From: Raineyella fluvialis
GTDB lineage: Bacteria > Actinomycetota > Actinomycetes > Propionibacteriales > Propionibacteriaceae
Direction of reading: 5' to 3'
NCBI RefSeq assembly: GCF_009646095.1
Contig: NZ_CP045725.1
Location: forward strand, 2,914,001-2,978,000
Length of the DNA: 64,000 nucleotides
Shown: positions 12,484-23,565 of the stretch, piece by piece
How the letters are laid out: each line of letters starts with the position of its first letter
Position numbering within the stretch: the stretch's first letter is position 1
Position numbers and translations under genes: made by a program
The notes under the pieces: generated by a model
The model's database searches: none
The model's input: the letters and a program-made list of their open reading frames with translations, nothing else
What the model was told of the DNA's origin: nothing

Positions 12484-13561
12484 AGGTCCTGGCGGCGATG
12501 TCCGGGGGTGTCGACTCGGCAGTGGCCGCGGCACGCATGGTCGATGCCGGGCACGACGTCACGGGCGTCCACCTGGCGCTGTCCCGCAATCCCGAGTCGT
12601 TCCGTAGCGGCGCCCGGGGCTGCTGCTCGCTGGAGGACTCCCACGATGCCCGTCGCGCGGCGGACCGTCTCGGCATCCCGTTCTACGTCTGGGACCTCTC
12701 CGCGGAGTTCCGTGCCGACGTCGTGGCGGATTTCCTGGCCGAGTACCGCGCCGGGCGTACGCCCAATCCTTGCCTGCGGTGCAACGAATCGATCAAGTTC
12801 TCGGCCGTGCTGGCCCGTGGCACGGCCCTGGGGTTCGACGCGGTCGCCACCGGTCACTACGCCCGGCTGCTGGACGGTCCGCACGGCCCCGAGTTGCACC
12901 GCGCCGTCGACCCGGCGAAGGACCAGTCGTACGTCCTCGGCGTGCTGACCGCCGACCAGCTCGCGCACAGCCTGTTCCCGCTGGGCGATTCGTACAAGAC
13001 GGAGGTCCGCGCCGAGGCGCAGCGCCGTGGCCTGTCGGTCGCCAGCAAGCCCGACTCCCACGACATCTGCTTCATCCCCGACGGCGACACCGGCGCCTTC
13101 CTCGACCGGGAGCTGGGGACCGCCGACGGTGACATCGTCGAGCAGGACGGCACCGTGGTCGGCCACCATCAGGGGCACATCGCTTCACCGTCGGCCAGCG
13201 TCGCGGACTCCACCTCGGCATGCCGGCCACGGACGGGCGGCCGCGCTACGTCCTCGACATCAGCCCGGTCGACAACCGGGTCACCGTGGGCCCGCACGAG
13301 GCTCTCGCCGTCGACACCATCACCGCCGTCCGGCCCAGCTGGGCCGGACCGGCCCGGCTGGGTGACTGGGACGCCCGTGCCCAGGTCCGCGCCCACGGCG
13401 AGCACCTCGAGTGCTCCGTGCGGGCCGACGAGGGCTCGGTTGTCGTCACCCTGCGCGAGGCCGCCTACGGCATCGCCCCCGGTCAGGCCGTCGTCCTGTA
13501 CGACGGGGACCGGGTGGTCGGCTCCGCCACGATCGACGCGGCGGGCAGGGTCGCGGCGTGA
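12480..13561 (+). CDS. mnmA: tRNA 2-thiouridine(34) synthase MnmA, with one-base frameshift
   Basis: Thiouridylase that adenylates U34 of Lys, Glu and Gln tRNAs and inserts sulfur. The P-loop [10 protein letters not shown] is at the N-terminus. The two catalytic cysteines appear in [10 protein letters not shown] and [10 protein letters not shown]. The frame breaks in the G run 13172-13175; one more G yields [19 protein letters not shown], the family consensus, and restores the C-terminal beta-barrel ([29 protein letters not shown]). Repaired length is 360 residues. Its ATG overlaps the stop of the cysteine desulfurase (ATGA), and its stop overlaps the next start (GTGA), so the three genes are translationally coupled. 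Confidence 0.93.
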
Positions 13562-14562
13562 GCGTCGGGCACAGCGGGGTCGGTTCGTGGCCGGGGACCG
13601 ACCTGGCGGGCGCCGTCCGGCTCACGCTGGGCGAGTTGCCCGGCGCCGCGTACGTGCCGGAACTGCCAGGCCGCGGACCGGGTGCCGACATGATCGGTCG
13701 CGCGCTGGGCGCGGTGACGGTGCTCGGTGCTGACCTTCAGCCGACGGGCTGGCGGCTGGTCGAGGGAAGCTCGATGGCACAGCGCCGGGCCCGTGCCCTG
13801 CTGCGTGATGATCTCGACGTGCTGGAGGAGCAGGCCCAGGGATTCGAGGGCGGGCTCCGGCTGACGCTGACCGGCCCACTGACGCTGGCCGCCGCGGTGG
13901 AGCTGCCCCGGGGCGGGCCGGCGCTGGCCGACCCTGGCGCCACCCGAGACCTGCGCGATGCGCTGGCCGAGGCCTCGGCCGACCTCGTCGCCGACGTCGC
14001 CCGCCGGGTGCCGGGCGCGGAGGTGAGCCTGCAGTGGGACGAACCGATGCTGGGGTCGATCCGCACCGGCGGTGTCCGCAGCGCCTCGGGGCTGAGGCGG
14101 CTACCGGCCTGGGGGAGCCAGGAGATCATCGGGCACCTGCGTCCGCTGGTCGATCGACTCGCGGCGGCCGGGCTCGACCCCTCCCGGACGCTGGTGCATT
14201 CCTGCGCTCCCGGGCCGGGGATCGACGACCTGGTGGCCGCCGGCGTGGGCGGTGTCGGTGTGGACGTCGACCAGCTCGCGAGGGCCGACCTCGACGCGAT
14301 CGCCGCTCTGCTCGAAGGTGGCCGGATCCTTCATCTCGGCGTCGCCCGGACGGTGCCCGTCGACACGCTGCCCACCGCCGATGCGCTGGCCGGACGGGCT
14401 CTGAGCGTCCTGCGGCCGCTCGAACTGGGACCCGCCATCGCCGACCGCGTCGTCCTCACTCCCGCCTGCGGCCTGGCCGGCTGGACCGAGCGCCCGGCCA
14501 CCCAACTGCTGCGCCGGCTGGGATCTGCCGCGGGGATCGTGGACGAGGAGTTGTCCCGCTGA
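13558..14562 (+). CDS. MetE C-terminal-like (cobalamin-independent methionine synthase family) protein
   Basis: A 334-residue protein that resembles the C-terminal TIM barrel of cobalamin-independent methionine synthase. It shows VGSWPGTD near the start, a [20 protein letters not shown] segment, [19 protein letters not shown] (His-x-Cys, a candidate zinc ligand pair) and a late [10 protein letters not shown] (the second candidate Cys). It lacks the N-terminal half of MetE, so it is probably not a full methionine synthase; such proteins commonly sit between mnmA and ligA in actinobacteria and their substrate is not known to me. GTG start overlaps the mnmA stop by GTGA. The gene ends 31 bases before the ligA start. 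Confidence 0.8.
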   Translation: MSVGHSGVGSWPGTDLAGAVRLTLGELPGAAYVPELPGRGPGADMIGRALGAVTVLGADLQPTGWRLVEGSSMAQRRARALLRDDLDVLEEQAQGFEGGLRLTLTGPLTLAAAVELPRGGPALADPGATRDLRDALAEASADLVADVARRVPGAEVSLQWDEPMLGSIRTGGVRSASGLRRLPAWGSQEIIGHLRPLVDRLAAAGLDPSRTLVHSCAPGPGIDDLVAAGVGGVGVDVDQLARADLDAIAALLEGGRILHLGVARTVPVDTLPTADALAGRALSVLRPLELGPAIADRVVLTPACGLAGWTERPATQLLRRLGSAAGIVDEELSR

Positions 14563-14572
14563 AACGTCGTAG

Positions 14573-16780
<2,208 letters not shown>

Positions 16781-16796
16781 GACGGCGACGTCGCGG

Positions 16797-16808
16797 TCGT
16801 ACGTACGA
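16797..16808. promoter_or_regulatory. 12-bp perfect palindrome upstream of the HNH gene
   Basis: TCGTACGTACGA lies between the ligA stop and the HNH gene. It could be an operator, but CGTACG is generally over-used in this sequence, so the palindrome may be chance. Confidence 0.25.
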
Positions 16809-16833
16809 TCGGATGAGTGTCTGACCCCTGTTC

Positions 16834-16839
16834 TAGCGT
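16834..16839 (+). promoter_or_regulatory. -10 hexamer of the HNH gene
   Basis: TAGCGT ends 7 bases before the ATG at 16847, matching the leaderless spacing seen elsewhere in the window. Confidence 0.45.
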
Positions 16840-16846
16840 GGGGGTC

Positions 16847-18178
16847 ATGGACGAGGGCAACGCACCACCGCTGCCGGGCCTGCCGGACTGGCCCGAGATG
16901 ACGACCGTGCCGCCGGCGCGTCCGGTGGCCGAGGGTGCCACCCTGCTCACCGACGGCGTGATGGTCACCCTGGGCGGGGACATCGATGGGGACCCGATCG
17001 CGGTCACCGCCGGCTACGGCCTGCCCGAGGACCCCTGCGACCACATCGGCCAACTCGCCGAGATCGAGGCCCTCGCCCGCTTCGCCGACATCCGCCGCCT
17101 CGCCCTGGTCGCCGACCTCGTCGAGGCCGCCCCGCCCGTCGGGCGCGAACGCCGCCTCCCCCTGGGCGGGGACGGCACCCCCGCGGTGCCCGAGTTCCTC
17201 CACCTCGAGGTCGGCGGCGCGCTCGCCCTCGCCCCCGACCGGGCCAAACTCCTGATCGGCGACGCCCTGGACCTGAAATGGCGCCACCCCCGCCTGTGGA
17301 ACCAGATGATCCACGCCCGCCTACCCGTCTGGCGCGCCCAACACGTCGCCCGCCGCTGCCACCACCTGCCCGCCAGCACCGCCCTGTGGATCGACGACCG
17401 GATCGGTGACGTCCTGCCCGGCCTGTCCTGGGCCCGCGCCCAACGCCTCCTCGACGGCGAGATCACCGCCGCCGACCCCGCCACCGCCGAGAAGGACGCC
17501 GCCGCCCGCGACCGGCGCCGCGTCGACCTCTTCCCCCGCCCCGGCAGCGGCGCCGCCACCGGCATGTTCGCGATCCTCGACACCACCGACGCCGCCCAAC
17601 TCGACCAGACCCTGGCCGTCATGGCCGCCCGCCTCGCCGAGACCGGCGACACCACCGACCTCGACACCCGCCGCGCCCGCGCGCTGGGCCTGCTCGCCCG
17701 CGGCCACCACCCCGACCAGACCCCGCTGGTCCACCTCTACGTCCACACCACCCCCGACGCGACCCTCGCCCGCGTCGAGGACCACGGACCCCTCGGCCCC
17801 ACCGGCCTGGCCCACCTCCTCCAGGGCTGCCGGGTCCGCTACACCCGCGTCATCGACCACGCCGACACCCTGCCCGTCGACGCCTACGAGGTCCCCGACC
17901 GGATGCGCGAACAACTCATCCTCACCCAACCCGTCGACGTCGCCCCCTACGGCACCCTCACCGCCCGCCGCGCCGACGCCGACCACACCATCCCCTGGGA
18001 CCGCGGCGGCCCGACCGCCCTGCCCAACCTCGGCCCCCTCTCCCGCACCGCCCACCGCGCCCGCACCCACGGCGGCTACCACCTCACCCAACCCGTCCCC
18101 GGCCAATGGCACTGGCACACCCCCCGCGGCCAACACTTCATCGTCACCAACCACGGCACCATCCGACTCCGCCAATGA
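16847..18178 (+). CDS. DUF222/13E12-repeat family HNH endonuclease-like protein
   Basis: A 443-residue member of the actinobacterial DUF222 (13E12 repeat) family with a C-terminal HNH domain. The DUF222 part includes LARFADIRRLALVADLVE and WRAQHVARRCHHLP. The HNH part reads ADHTIPWDRGGPTALPNLG and then LSRTAHRARTHGGYHL, so the His, Asn and last His are present while the usual first of the two adjacent His is Ala. Biological role of the family is unknown; copies are usually scattered and prone to recombination. Codon third positions are almost all C, more extreme than in neighbours. The ATG at 16847 has TAGCGT 7 bases upstream (leaderless); a GTG at 16817 in frame is the alternative. Confidence 0.85.
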   Translation: MDEGNAPPLPGLPDWPEMTTVPPARPVAEGATLLTDGVMVTLGGDIDGDPIAVTAGYGLPEDPCDHIGQLAEIEALARFADIRRLALVADLVEAAPPVGRERRLPLGGDGTPAVPEFLHLEVGGALALAPDRAKLLIGDALDLKWRHPRLWNQMIHARLPVWRAQHVARRCHHLPASTALWIDDRIGDVLPGLSWARAQRLLDGEITAADPATAEKDAAARDRRRVDLFPRPGSGAATGMFAILDTTDAAQLDQTLAVMAARLAETGDTTDLDTRRARALGLLARGHHPDQTPLVHLYVHTTPDATLARVEDHGPLGPTGLAHLLQGCRVRYTRVIDHADTLPVDAYEVPDRMREQLILTQPVDVAPYGTLTARRADADHTIPWDRGGPTALPNLGPLSRTAHRARTHGGYHLTQPVPGQWHWHTPRGQHFIVTNHGTIRLRQ

Positions 18179-18184
18179 GGCGCC

Positions 18185-18190
18185 TAGGCT
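18185..18190 (+). promoter_or_regulatory. -10 hexamer of the small membrane protein gene
   Basis: TAGGCT lies 6 bases before the GTG at 18197 and 6 bases after the HNH stop codon. Confidence 0.55.
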
Positions 18191-18196
18191 GGCGTC

Positions 18197-18421
18197 GTGG
18201 CCCGACGACGCATCTTCTCCGACCCTGACCTCCACGGCGGTGTCCCCGATCGGGTGCGCCCCCGGCTGGGGGAGTGGGGGCCGACCCTGGTCCCGAGCAC
18301 ACGACGCAAGCGCCTCCAACGGGCGGTCGTCGTGGCGGGATTCGTCGTCGCCCTCGCGGCGGTGGTCGCGATGTGGTGGATCTTCTACTGGATGATGACC
18401 GGCAAGGGCGCGCTCTTCTGA
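18197..18421 (+). CDS. Small single-pass membrane protein of unknown function
   Basis: A 74-residue protein. The first 45 or so residues are charged (ARRRIFSDPDL, RPRLGEWGPTLVPSTRRKRL) and are followed by one hydrophobic segment (AVVVAGFVVALAAVVAMWW) and a short tail ending TGKGALF. The Arg-rich side next to the membrane segment predicts a cytoplasmic N-terminus. GTG start with TAGGCT 6 bases upstream supports it as a real leaderless gene. It converges with the VTT-like gene 25 bases away. I do not recognise a family. Confidence 0.6.
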   Translation: MARRRIFSDPDLHGGVPDRVRPRLGEWGPTLVPSTRRKRLQRAVVVAGFVVALAAVVAMWWIFYWMMTGKGALF

Positions 18422-18446
18422 CGAGTCGTGATCCCGTCGAGTCGAC

Positions 18447-18980
18447 TCAGCCCAGCCAGCCGGCCAGGCTCGTGCCGCCCCAGGCCAGCAGTGCGAAACG
18501 GATGCCGCGCCCCAGCGACATCACCAGCCCGAAGCTCCACGCCGGGATCGGTGACGCGCCCGCGACGAGGACCACGGGGTAGAGCGGCGGGAATCCCACG
18601 ATGGCCGCGACGAAGACAAGCGGCAGCCCGGCCCGCGTATCGCCGACGAGCCGCAGTGACACCCGGATCGTCCGGGACCACCACCGTCGCAGCAGCCCCA
18701 GCTCGGCCTCCCGGGCGCCGGATCGGGGTCGGACGGGACGCGGATGGAAGAACGGCAGGTCCTTGCCTCGTCGCATCCCCCAGAACATCAGCATCTTCCC
18801 GATGCCCTGGCCGAGTGTCAGCCCGATGATCGCGGCCACCGAGCCGGCCGGTTGCAGCGCCCCGGCGGCGAGGGCGTACGCCTCGGCGTTGGCCACCGGC
18901 ACCACGGCGCCGACCAGCCCATAGACCGCGGCCACCAGGAACCCGGCGAACCAGCCGAGGCCGTGCGGCAGCTCCGGCAC
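18447..18980 (-). CDS. VTT/DedA-like integral membrane protein
   Basis: A 177-residue polytopic protein with several hydrophobic segments (GWFAGFLVAAVYGLVGAVVP, LPLVFVAAIVGFPPLYPVVL and the C-terminus). The pattern FPPLYPVVLVAGASPIP followed by a Gly-Arg-Gly and an Arg-Phe helix resembles the VTT (SNARE-associated/DedA-type) fold of small membrane proteins; the resemblance is by eye and the transport role is not established. The stop of the upstream ACT protein gene is 3 bases before its start, so both are probably co-transcribed. Confidence 0.6.
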   Translation of the reverse strand: MPELPHGLGWFAGFLVAAVYGLVGAVVPVANAEAYALAAGALQPAGSVAAIIGLTLGQGIGKMLMFWGMRRGKDLPFFHPRPVRPRSGAREAELGLLRRWWSRTIRVSLRLVGDTRAGLPLVFVAAIVGFPPLYPVVLVAGASPIPAWSFGLVMSLGRGIRFALLAWGGTSLAGWLG

Positions 18981-18983
18981 GGA

Positions 18984-19607
18984 TCAGCTGGCCAGTGCAG
19001 AGAGGTGGCGCAGTCGCGCGATCTCGGAGGCGAGCCACACGGGACCCCCGGTGCGGCCCACGAGGATCGAGCGCTCGGTGCCCACCGGCGCCCAGGCCAG
19101 GGCCGTGTCGCTCCACGCCGGCACCCAGCCGGCGGGCATCTCCGCCGACCCGGCGCCACCGAGGTCACCGATGCTGGCCAGGACAGTGGCGTCGAGGTCA
19201 GGTGCCATCGGTGTGGCGTACGAGATGGACGGGCTGTCCGCCCGGTCGACCAGGACGCTCCACTGACAGTGGAAGACGCTCGGGGCGCTGTCGACCAGGA
19301 CCTCGGCGGCATGCTCGGGGTCGCGGGTCATCTGCTCCAGCGTCTCGAGGTCACTTTGCAGAGTCCCGCTGTCGTAGTGCCGCGAGATCCACAGCACCTC
19401 GACCCCGCTGACCTCCTGGCAGGCGCTGACCACGGTGTCGGGCAGCACGCCGGTCGGGATCTCCAGCATGAAGTCGTCGATGCCGTGGCCGTCCAGGCTC
19501 TCCACGATCTCGATCGCCTTGATGTCGCAACCGACGAGGCCGACGGCGGAAGCGACGGCCCCGAGGGCGCCGGGTCGGTCGGGCATGGACACTCGCATCA
19601 GGAACAC
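18984..19607 (-). CDS. ACT-domain protein
   Basis: A 207-residue cytoplasmic protein. The N-terminal 75 residues form an ACT-type ligand-binding domain (MRVSMPDRPGALGAVASAVG, then DIKAIEIVE), usually a site for amino acids; the remaining part is not recognised. Genes of this kind lie next to ligA and gatCAB in many actinobacteria, and no catalytic motif is visible, so a regulatory or sensing role is likely. The GTG at 19607 is chosen because GACAAT (minus strand, 19614-19619) lies exactly 6 bases upstream and no Shine-Dalgarno is visible. It is divergent from gatC. Confidence 0.75.
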   Translation of the reverse strand: MFLMRVSMPDRPGALGAVASAVGLVGCDIKAIEIVESLDGHGIDDFMLEIPTGVLPDTVVSACQEVSGVEVLWISRHYDSGTLQSDLETLEQMTRDPEHAAEVLVDSAPSVFHCQWSVLVDRADSPSISYATPMAPDLDATVLASIGDLGGAGSAEMPAGWVPAWSDTALAWAPVGTERSILVGRTGGPVWLASEIARLRHLSALAS

Positions 19608-19835
19608 ACCGTCATTGTCCCCTCCCTACCGGCCGGGACGGCAATTGGGACGCCCCTTCCGCCGACGTGTCACACACTGTTAACCGGATCGTCGTGGACC
19701 GGAGCCGTCTCCGGGCGCATCGGTAGGGTGTCGGCGCTCGGTCCTAGGATGAGGGGTGCGGCCGGCCCCTCGGCGGCCGCGCCGGACCGGGGACGACTCC
19801 CCGGACACGACACCCCGGACCCAAGGAGTTGCACC
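19608..19835. promoter_or_regulatory. Divergent control region between the ACT gene and gatC, with leader hairpin
   Basis: This 228-bp gap holds a minus-strand -10 (GACAAT, 19614-19619) for the ACT gene and two plus-strand candidates, TAGGGT near 19723 and TAGGAT at 19745-19750. A leader of roughly 80 bases before gatC contains a perfect 7-bp hairpin, CCGGGGA-CGAC-TCCCCGG (19787-19804), 17 bases before the AAGGAG ribosome site. A GTG 5 bases after TAGGAT opens a 29-codon frame that runs into gatC (see findings). Confidence 0.5.
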
Positions 19836-20132
19836 GTGGCGTTGAGCCAAGACGAGGTCGCGCGGCTGGCACAGCTGGCCCGCATCGACCTCTCCACGGA
19901 GGAGCTGGCCCATCTGGCCCCCCAGTTGGACGTGATCCTGGAGGCCGTCGCGCGGGTTGCCGACGTGGCCACCGACGACGTCGTGCCGACCTCACACCCG
20001 GTGCCGATGACCAATGTCTTCCGCGTCGACGAGGTGCGGACCTCGTTGCCGGTGGAGGACGTCCTGGCGATGGCCCCGGACCGGCAGGACGACCGGTTCC
20101 GGGTCCCGCGGATCCTGGGGGAGGAGCAGTGA
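19836..20132 (+). CDS. gatC: Aspartyl/glutamyl-tRNA amidotransferase subunit C
   Basis: Small subunit (98 residues) that stabilises GatA-GatB in the transamidation of misacylated Glu-tRNA(Gln) or Asp-tRNA(Asn). The family pattern [17 protein letters not shown] and the late [15 protein letters not shown] segment are clear. The GTG at 19836 has AAGGAG at 19823-19828. The stop overlaps the gatA start (GTGA). First gene of gatC-gatA-gatB. Confidence 0.93.
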   Translation: MALSQDEVARLAQLARIDLSTEELAHLAPQLDVILEAVARVADVATDDVVPTSHPVPMTNVFRVDEVRTSLPVEDVLAMAPDRQDDRFRVPRILGEEQ

Positions 20133-21679
20133 GCATGGAAGGCATGTCGGAGCTCATCACGGCCGATGCGGCCGATCTGGCCGGTCGGATCGCGCGACGG
20201 GAGGTGTCGAGCGTCGAGGTCACCACGGCGCACCTGGACCGCATCGCCGCCGTCGACCCGACCATCCACGCATTCCTCAGTGTCGACGAGCAGGGGGCCC
20301 TCGAGCAGGCCGCCGCCGTCGACGCCAGGATCGCCGCCGGGGAGACCGTCGGCCCGCTGGCCGGTGTCCCGCTGGCCCTGAAGGACGTGCTCGCCCAGCG
20401 CGGGGTCCCGACCACCGCGGGGTCGCGGATCCTCGAGGGCTGGCGGCCCCCGTACAACGCCACGGTCACCCAGCGACTGCTCGACGCCGGCATCGTCATC
20501 CTCGGCAAGACGAACATGGACGAGTTCGCGATGGGGTCGTCCACCGAGAACTCGGCGTACGGCCCCACGTACAACCCGTGGGACCTGACGCGCGTGCCCG
20601 GCGGCTCGGGCGGTGGCTCGGCCGCGGCGCTGGCGGCCTTCGAGGCCCCGCTGGCGATCGGCACCGACACCGGTGGATCGATCCGCCAGCCGGCCGGGTT
20701 CACCGGCACGGTCGGGATCAAGCCCACCTACGGCGGCACCTCGCGCTTCGGCCAGATCGCGCTCGCCTCGAGCCTGGACCAGCCCGGCCCGTGCGGTCGT
20801 ACGGTCCTCGACACCGCGCTGCTGCACGAGGTCATCGCCGGCTACGACCCGATGGACCAGACCTCGCTGGACGCCCCGGTGCCGCCGGTGGTCCGGGCGG
20901 CCCGCAGCGGCGACGTCACCGGCCTGCGGATCGGTGTGGTCAGGGAGCTCGGTGGCGAGGGCTACGCCCCCGAGGTCGAGGCGAACTTCCACGCCACCGT
21001 CGAGATGCTCGCGGACCTGGGCGCGGAGGTCGTCGAGGTCTCCTGCCCGAACTTCGAGTACGCCCTCGCGGCGTACTACCTCATCCTGCCGAGCGAGGCG
21101 TCCTCCAACCTCGCCCGCTTCGACGCGATGCGCTACGGGCTGCGCGTCGGTGACGACGGCACCCGCTCGACCGAACAGGTGATGGCGCTGACCCGCGAGG
21201 CCGGTTTCGGAGCCGAGGTGAAGCGCCGCATCATCATCGGCACGTACGCCCTCTCGGCCGGCTACCGCGACGCCTACTACGGCTCCGCGCAGAAGGTCCG
21301 CACCCTGGTCCAGCAGGATTTCGCGGCGGCGTTCGCCCAGGCCGACGTGCTGGTCTCGCCGACCACTCCCACCCCGGCGTTCCGGATGGGGGAGCGGGTC
21401 GACGACCCGATGGCGATGTACCTCAACGACCTGTGCACGATCCCGACGAACCTCGCCGGCAACGCCGCGGCGTCCTTCCCGTCCGGGCTCACCACCGACG
21501 GGCTGCCGCTCGGCTTCCACGTGATGGCGCCCCACCTGGCCGACGACCGCCTGTATCGGGTGGGCGCGGCCCTGGAACGCCGGCTGAGCGCCACCTGGGG
21601 CGGACCGCTGCTCCGCAAGGTCCCCGCCCTGCCCACCACCACGCCCGCCACGACCATGACCGAGGGTGTCACCCGATGA
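20129..21679 (+). CDS. gatA: Aspartyl/glutamyl-tRNA amidotransferase subunit A
   Basis: Amidase subunit that hydrolyses glutamine to provide ammonia. Counting from the GTG at 20129, the catalytic triad is Lys85 (LALKDVL), cis-Ser160 (PGGSGGGSA) and Ser184 ([12 protein letters not shown]), with the same 75 and 24 spacing as other GatA proteins. It is 516 residues. The GTG overlaps the gatC stop; ATG codons at 20135 and 20144 are possible alternative starts. The end overlaps gatB by ATGA. Confidence 0.95.
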   Translation: MSMEGMSELITADAADLAGRIARREVSSVEVTTAHLDRIAAVDPTIHAFLSVDEQGALEQAAAVDARIAAGETVGPLAGVPLALKDVLAQRGVPTTAGSRILEGWRPPYNATVTQRLLDAGIVILGKTNMDEFAMGSSTENSAYGPTYNPWDLTRVPGGSGGGSAAALAAFEAPLAIGTDTGGSIRQPAGFTGTVGIKPTYGGTSRFGQIALASSLDQPGPCGRTVLDTALLHEVIAGYDPMDQTSLDAPVPPVVRAARSGDVTGLRIGVVRELGGEGYAPEVEANFHATVEMLADLGAEVVEVSCPNFEYALAAYYLILPSEASSNLARFDAMRYGLRVGDDGTRSTEQVMALTREAGFGAEVKRRIIIGTYALSAGYRDAYYGSAQKVRTLVQQDFAAAFAQADVLVSPTTPTPAFRMGERVDDPMAMYLNDLCTIPTNLAGNAAASFPSGLTTDGLPLGFHVMAPHLADDRLYRVGAALERRLSATWGGPLLRKVPALPTTTPATTMTEGVTR

Positions 21680-23172
21680 GCGATCCGATCCTGTCCTACG
21701 AGGAGGCCCTGGCCGCGTACGAGCCGGTGATGGGGCTGGAGGTGCACGTCGAGCTCAACACCGCCTCGAAGATGTTCTGCGGCTGCTCGGCCGAGTTCGG
21801 CGCGCCGCCGAACACCCACACCTGCCCGGTGTGCCTCGGGCTGCCCGGGTCCATGCCGGCGATCAACGGCAAGGCGGTCGAGTCCGCGATCCGGATGGGC
21901 CTGGCGCTGAACTGCTCGATCGCGGAGTGGTGTCGGATGTCGCGGAAGAACTACTTCTACCCGGACATGCCGAAGGACTACCAGACCAGCCAGTACGACG
22001 AGCCGATCGCCTACGACGGTCACCTCGACGTGGAGCTCGACGACGGTGAGGTCTTCCGGGTCGAGATCGAACGGGCTCACATGGAGGAGGACGCCGGCAA
22101 GCTGACCCACCTCGGTGGCGAGACCGGCCGGCTGCACGGGGCCGACTACTCCCTGCTCGACTACAACCGCGCCGGGGTGCCGCTGATTGAGATCGTCACC
22201 AAACCCATCATCGGCGCGGGGGCACGGGCTCCCGAGGTCGCCCGTCGCTACGTGGAGACCGTCCGCGACCTGATGCGTGCGCTCGGGGTGTCCGACGTCC
22301 GGATGAACGAGGGCTCCCTGCGCTGCGACGCCAACGTCTCGCTGCGCCCGTGGGGGCGGGAGAAGCTCGGCACCCGGACCGAGACGAAGAACATCAACTC
22401 GTTCCGCTCCATCGAGGGCGCCGTGACGTACGAGATCCAGCGCCAGGCGGCGCTGCTGCAGGACGGCGGAACCATCCAGCAGTGCACCCGCAACTGGCTG
22501 GAGCACCTGGGTGAGACCTCCTTCGGCCGGTCCAAGGAGGAGGCGGAGGACTACCGCTACTTCCCCGAGCCCGACCTGGTGCCGATCGCCCCCAGCCGCG
22601 AGTGGGTGGAGGAGTTGCGAGCCACCCTGCCGGAGGATCCCACCAAGAAGCGACACCGGCTGCAGGCCGAGTGGGGCTTCAGCGACCTCGAGATGCGGGA
22701 CGTCGTCAACGCCGGGGCCCTCGGTCTCGTCGAGTCGACCGTCGCCGCCGGGGCAAGCGCCCAGGCTGCCCGCAAGTGGTGGACCACCGAACTGTCGCGG
22801 CGTGCCAACGAGGCCGGTACGACCCTCGACGAACTCGGCATCACCCCCGCCCAGGTCGCCGGCGTCCAGGCCCTCGTCGAGGCGGGCACGATCAACGACA
22901 AGCTGGCCCGACAGGTGTTCGACGGGATCCTTGCCGGCGAAGGGGAGCCGGAGCAGGTCGTCGCCACCCGCGGCCTGGCCGTCGTCTCGGACGACGGCGC
23001 CCTCGCCGCGGCCGTGGACAAGGCGATCGCGGCCAATCCCGACGTCGCGGACAGGATCCGCGGGGGTCGGGTCCAGGCTGCCGGTGCGCTGATCGGCGCG
23101 GTGATGAAGGAGATGCGCGGGCAGGCCGACGCCGGCCGCGTCCGCGAGATCATCCTCGACAAGCTCGGCTGA
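21676..23172 (+). CDS. gatB: Aspartyl/glutamyl-tRNA amidotransferase subunit B
   Basis: tRNA-binding and kinase-like subunit that phosphorylates the misacylated residue and accepts ammonia from GatA. It is 498 residues. Family signature [18 protein letters not shown], the zinc-site cysteines in CGCSAEF and CPVCLG, and a C-terminal YqeY-like helical tail ([13 protein letters not shown]) are all present. The ATG overlaps the gatA stop. It is followed by hisI after 21 bases with a separate promoter. Confidence 0.96.
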   Translation: MSDPILSYEEALAAYEPVMGLEVHVELNTASKMFCGCSAEFGAPPNTHTCPVCLGLPGSMPAINGKAVESAIRMGLALNCSIAEWCRMSRKNYFYPDMPKDYQTSQYDEPIAYDGHLDVELDDGEVFRVEIERAHMEEDAGKLTHLGGETGRLHGADYSLLDYNRAGVPLIEIVTKPIIGAGARAPEVARRYVETVRDLMRALGVSDVRMNEGSLRCDANVSLRPWGREKLGTRTETKNINSFRSIEGAVTYEIQRQAALLQDGGTIQQCTRNWLEHLGETSFGRSKEEAEDYRYFPEPDLVPIAPSREWVEELRATLPEDPTKKRHRLQAEWGFSDLEMRDVVNAGALGLVESTVAAGASAQAARKWWTTELSRRANEAGTTLDELGITPAQVAGVQALVEAGTINDKLARQVFDGILAGEGEPEQVVATRGLAVVSDDGALAAAVDKAIAANPDVADRIRGGRVQAAGALIGAVMKEMRGQADAGRVREIILDKLG

Positions 23173-23181
23173 CGCAGGGGC

Positions 23182-23187
23182 CACAAT
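23182..23187 (+). promoter_or_regulatory. -10-like hexamer of hisI
   Basis: CACAAT is 6 bases before the hisI GTG at 23194. It departs from T at the first position but keeps A2 and T6 and the leaderless spacing. It would head the hisI-trp transcript. Confidence 0.4.
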
Positions 23188-23193
23188 AGGACG

Positions 23194-23565
23194 GTGACTC
23201 CCAACCCTGACCAGACCAGTCTTCCCGAGGATGTGGCCGCGCTGCTGAAGCGGACCCCGGACGGCCTCGTACCCGCGATCGCCCAGGACGCGACCACGGG
23301 CCGCGTGCTGATGATGGCCTGGATGAACGATGAGGCGCTGGCCCTGACGCTGGCGACGCACCGGGGCACCTACTGGTCGCGCAGCCGGGGCAGGATGTGG
23401 GTCAAGGGCGAGGAGAGCGGCCACCGCCAGTGGGTCCGCAAGGTCGAGCTGGACTGCGACGGTGACACTCTCCTGCTGCAGGTGGAGCAGGAGGGTGCCG
23501 CCTGTCACCTCGGCACGACCTCCTGCTTCGACACCCGGACCCTGGAGCTGGGGGAGAGCCGATGA
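23194..23565 (+). CDS. hisI: Phosphoribosyl-AMP cyclohydrolase
   Basis: Opens the adenine ring of phosphoribosyl-AMP, the third step of histidine synthesis. It is 123 residues, the single-domain form without the HisE pyrophosphohydrolase. The metal-site motifs [27 protein letters not shown] and [10 protein letters not shown] carry the expected Asp, His and Cys. It is separated by more than 20 kb from hisDCBH-priA in this window and is coupled to trpE through an ATGA overlap. Confidence 0.95.
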   Translation: MTPNPDQTSLPEDVAALLKRTPDGLVPAIAQDATTGRVLMMAWMNDEALALTLATHRGTYWSRSRGRMWVKGEESGHRQWVRKVELDCDGDTLLLQVEQEGAACHLGTTSCFDTRTLELGESR

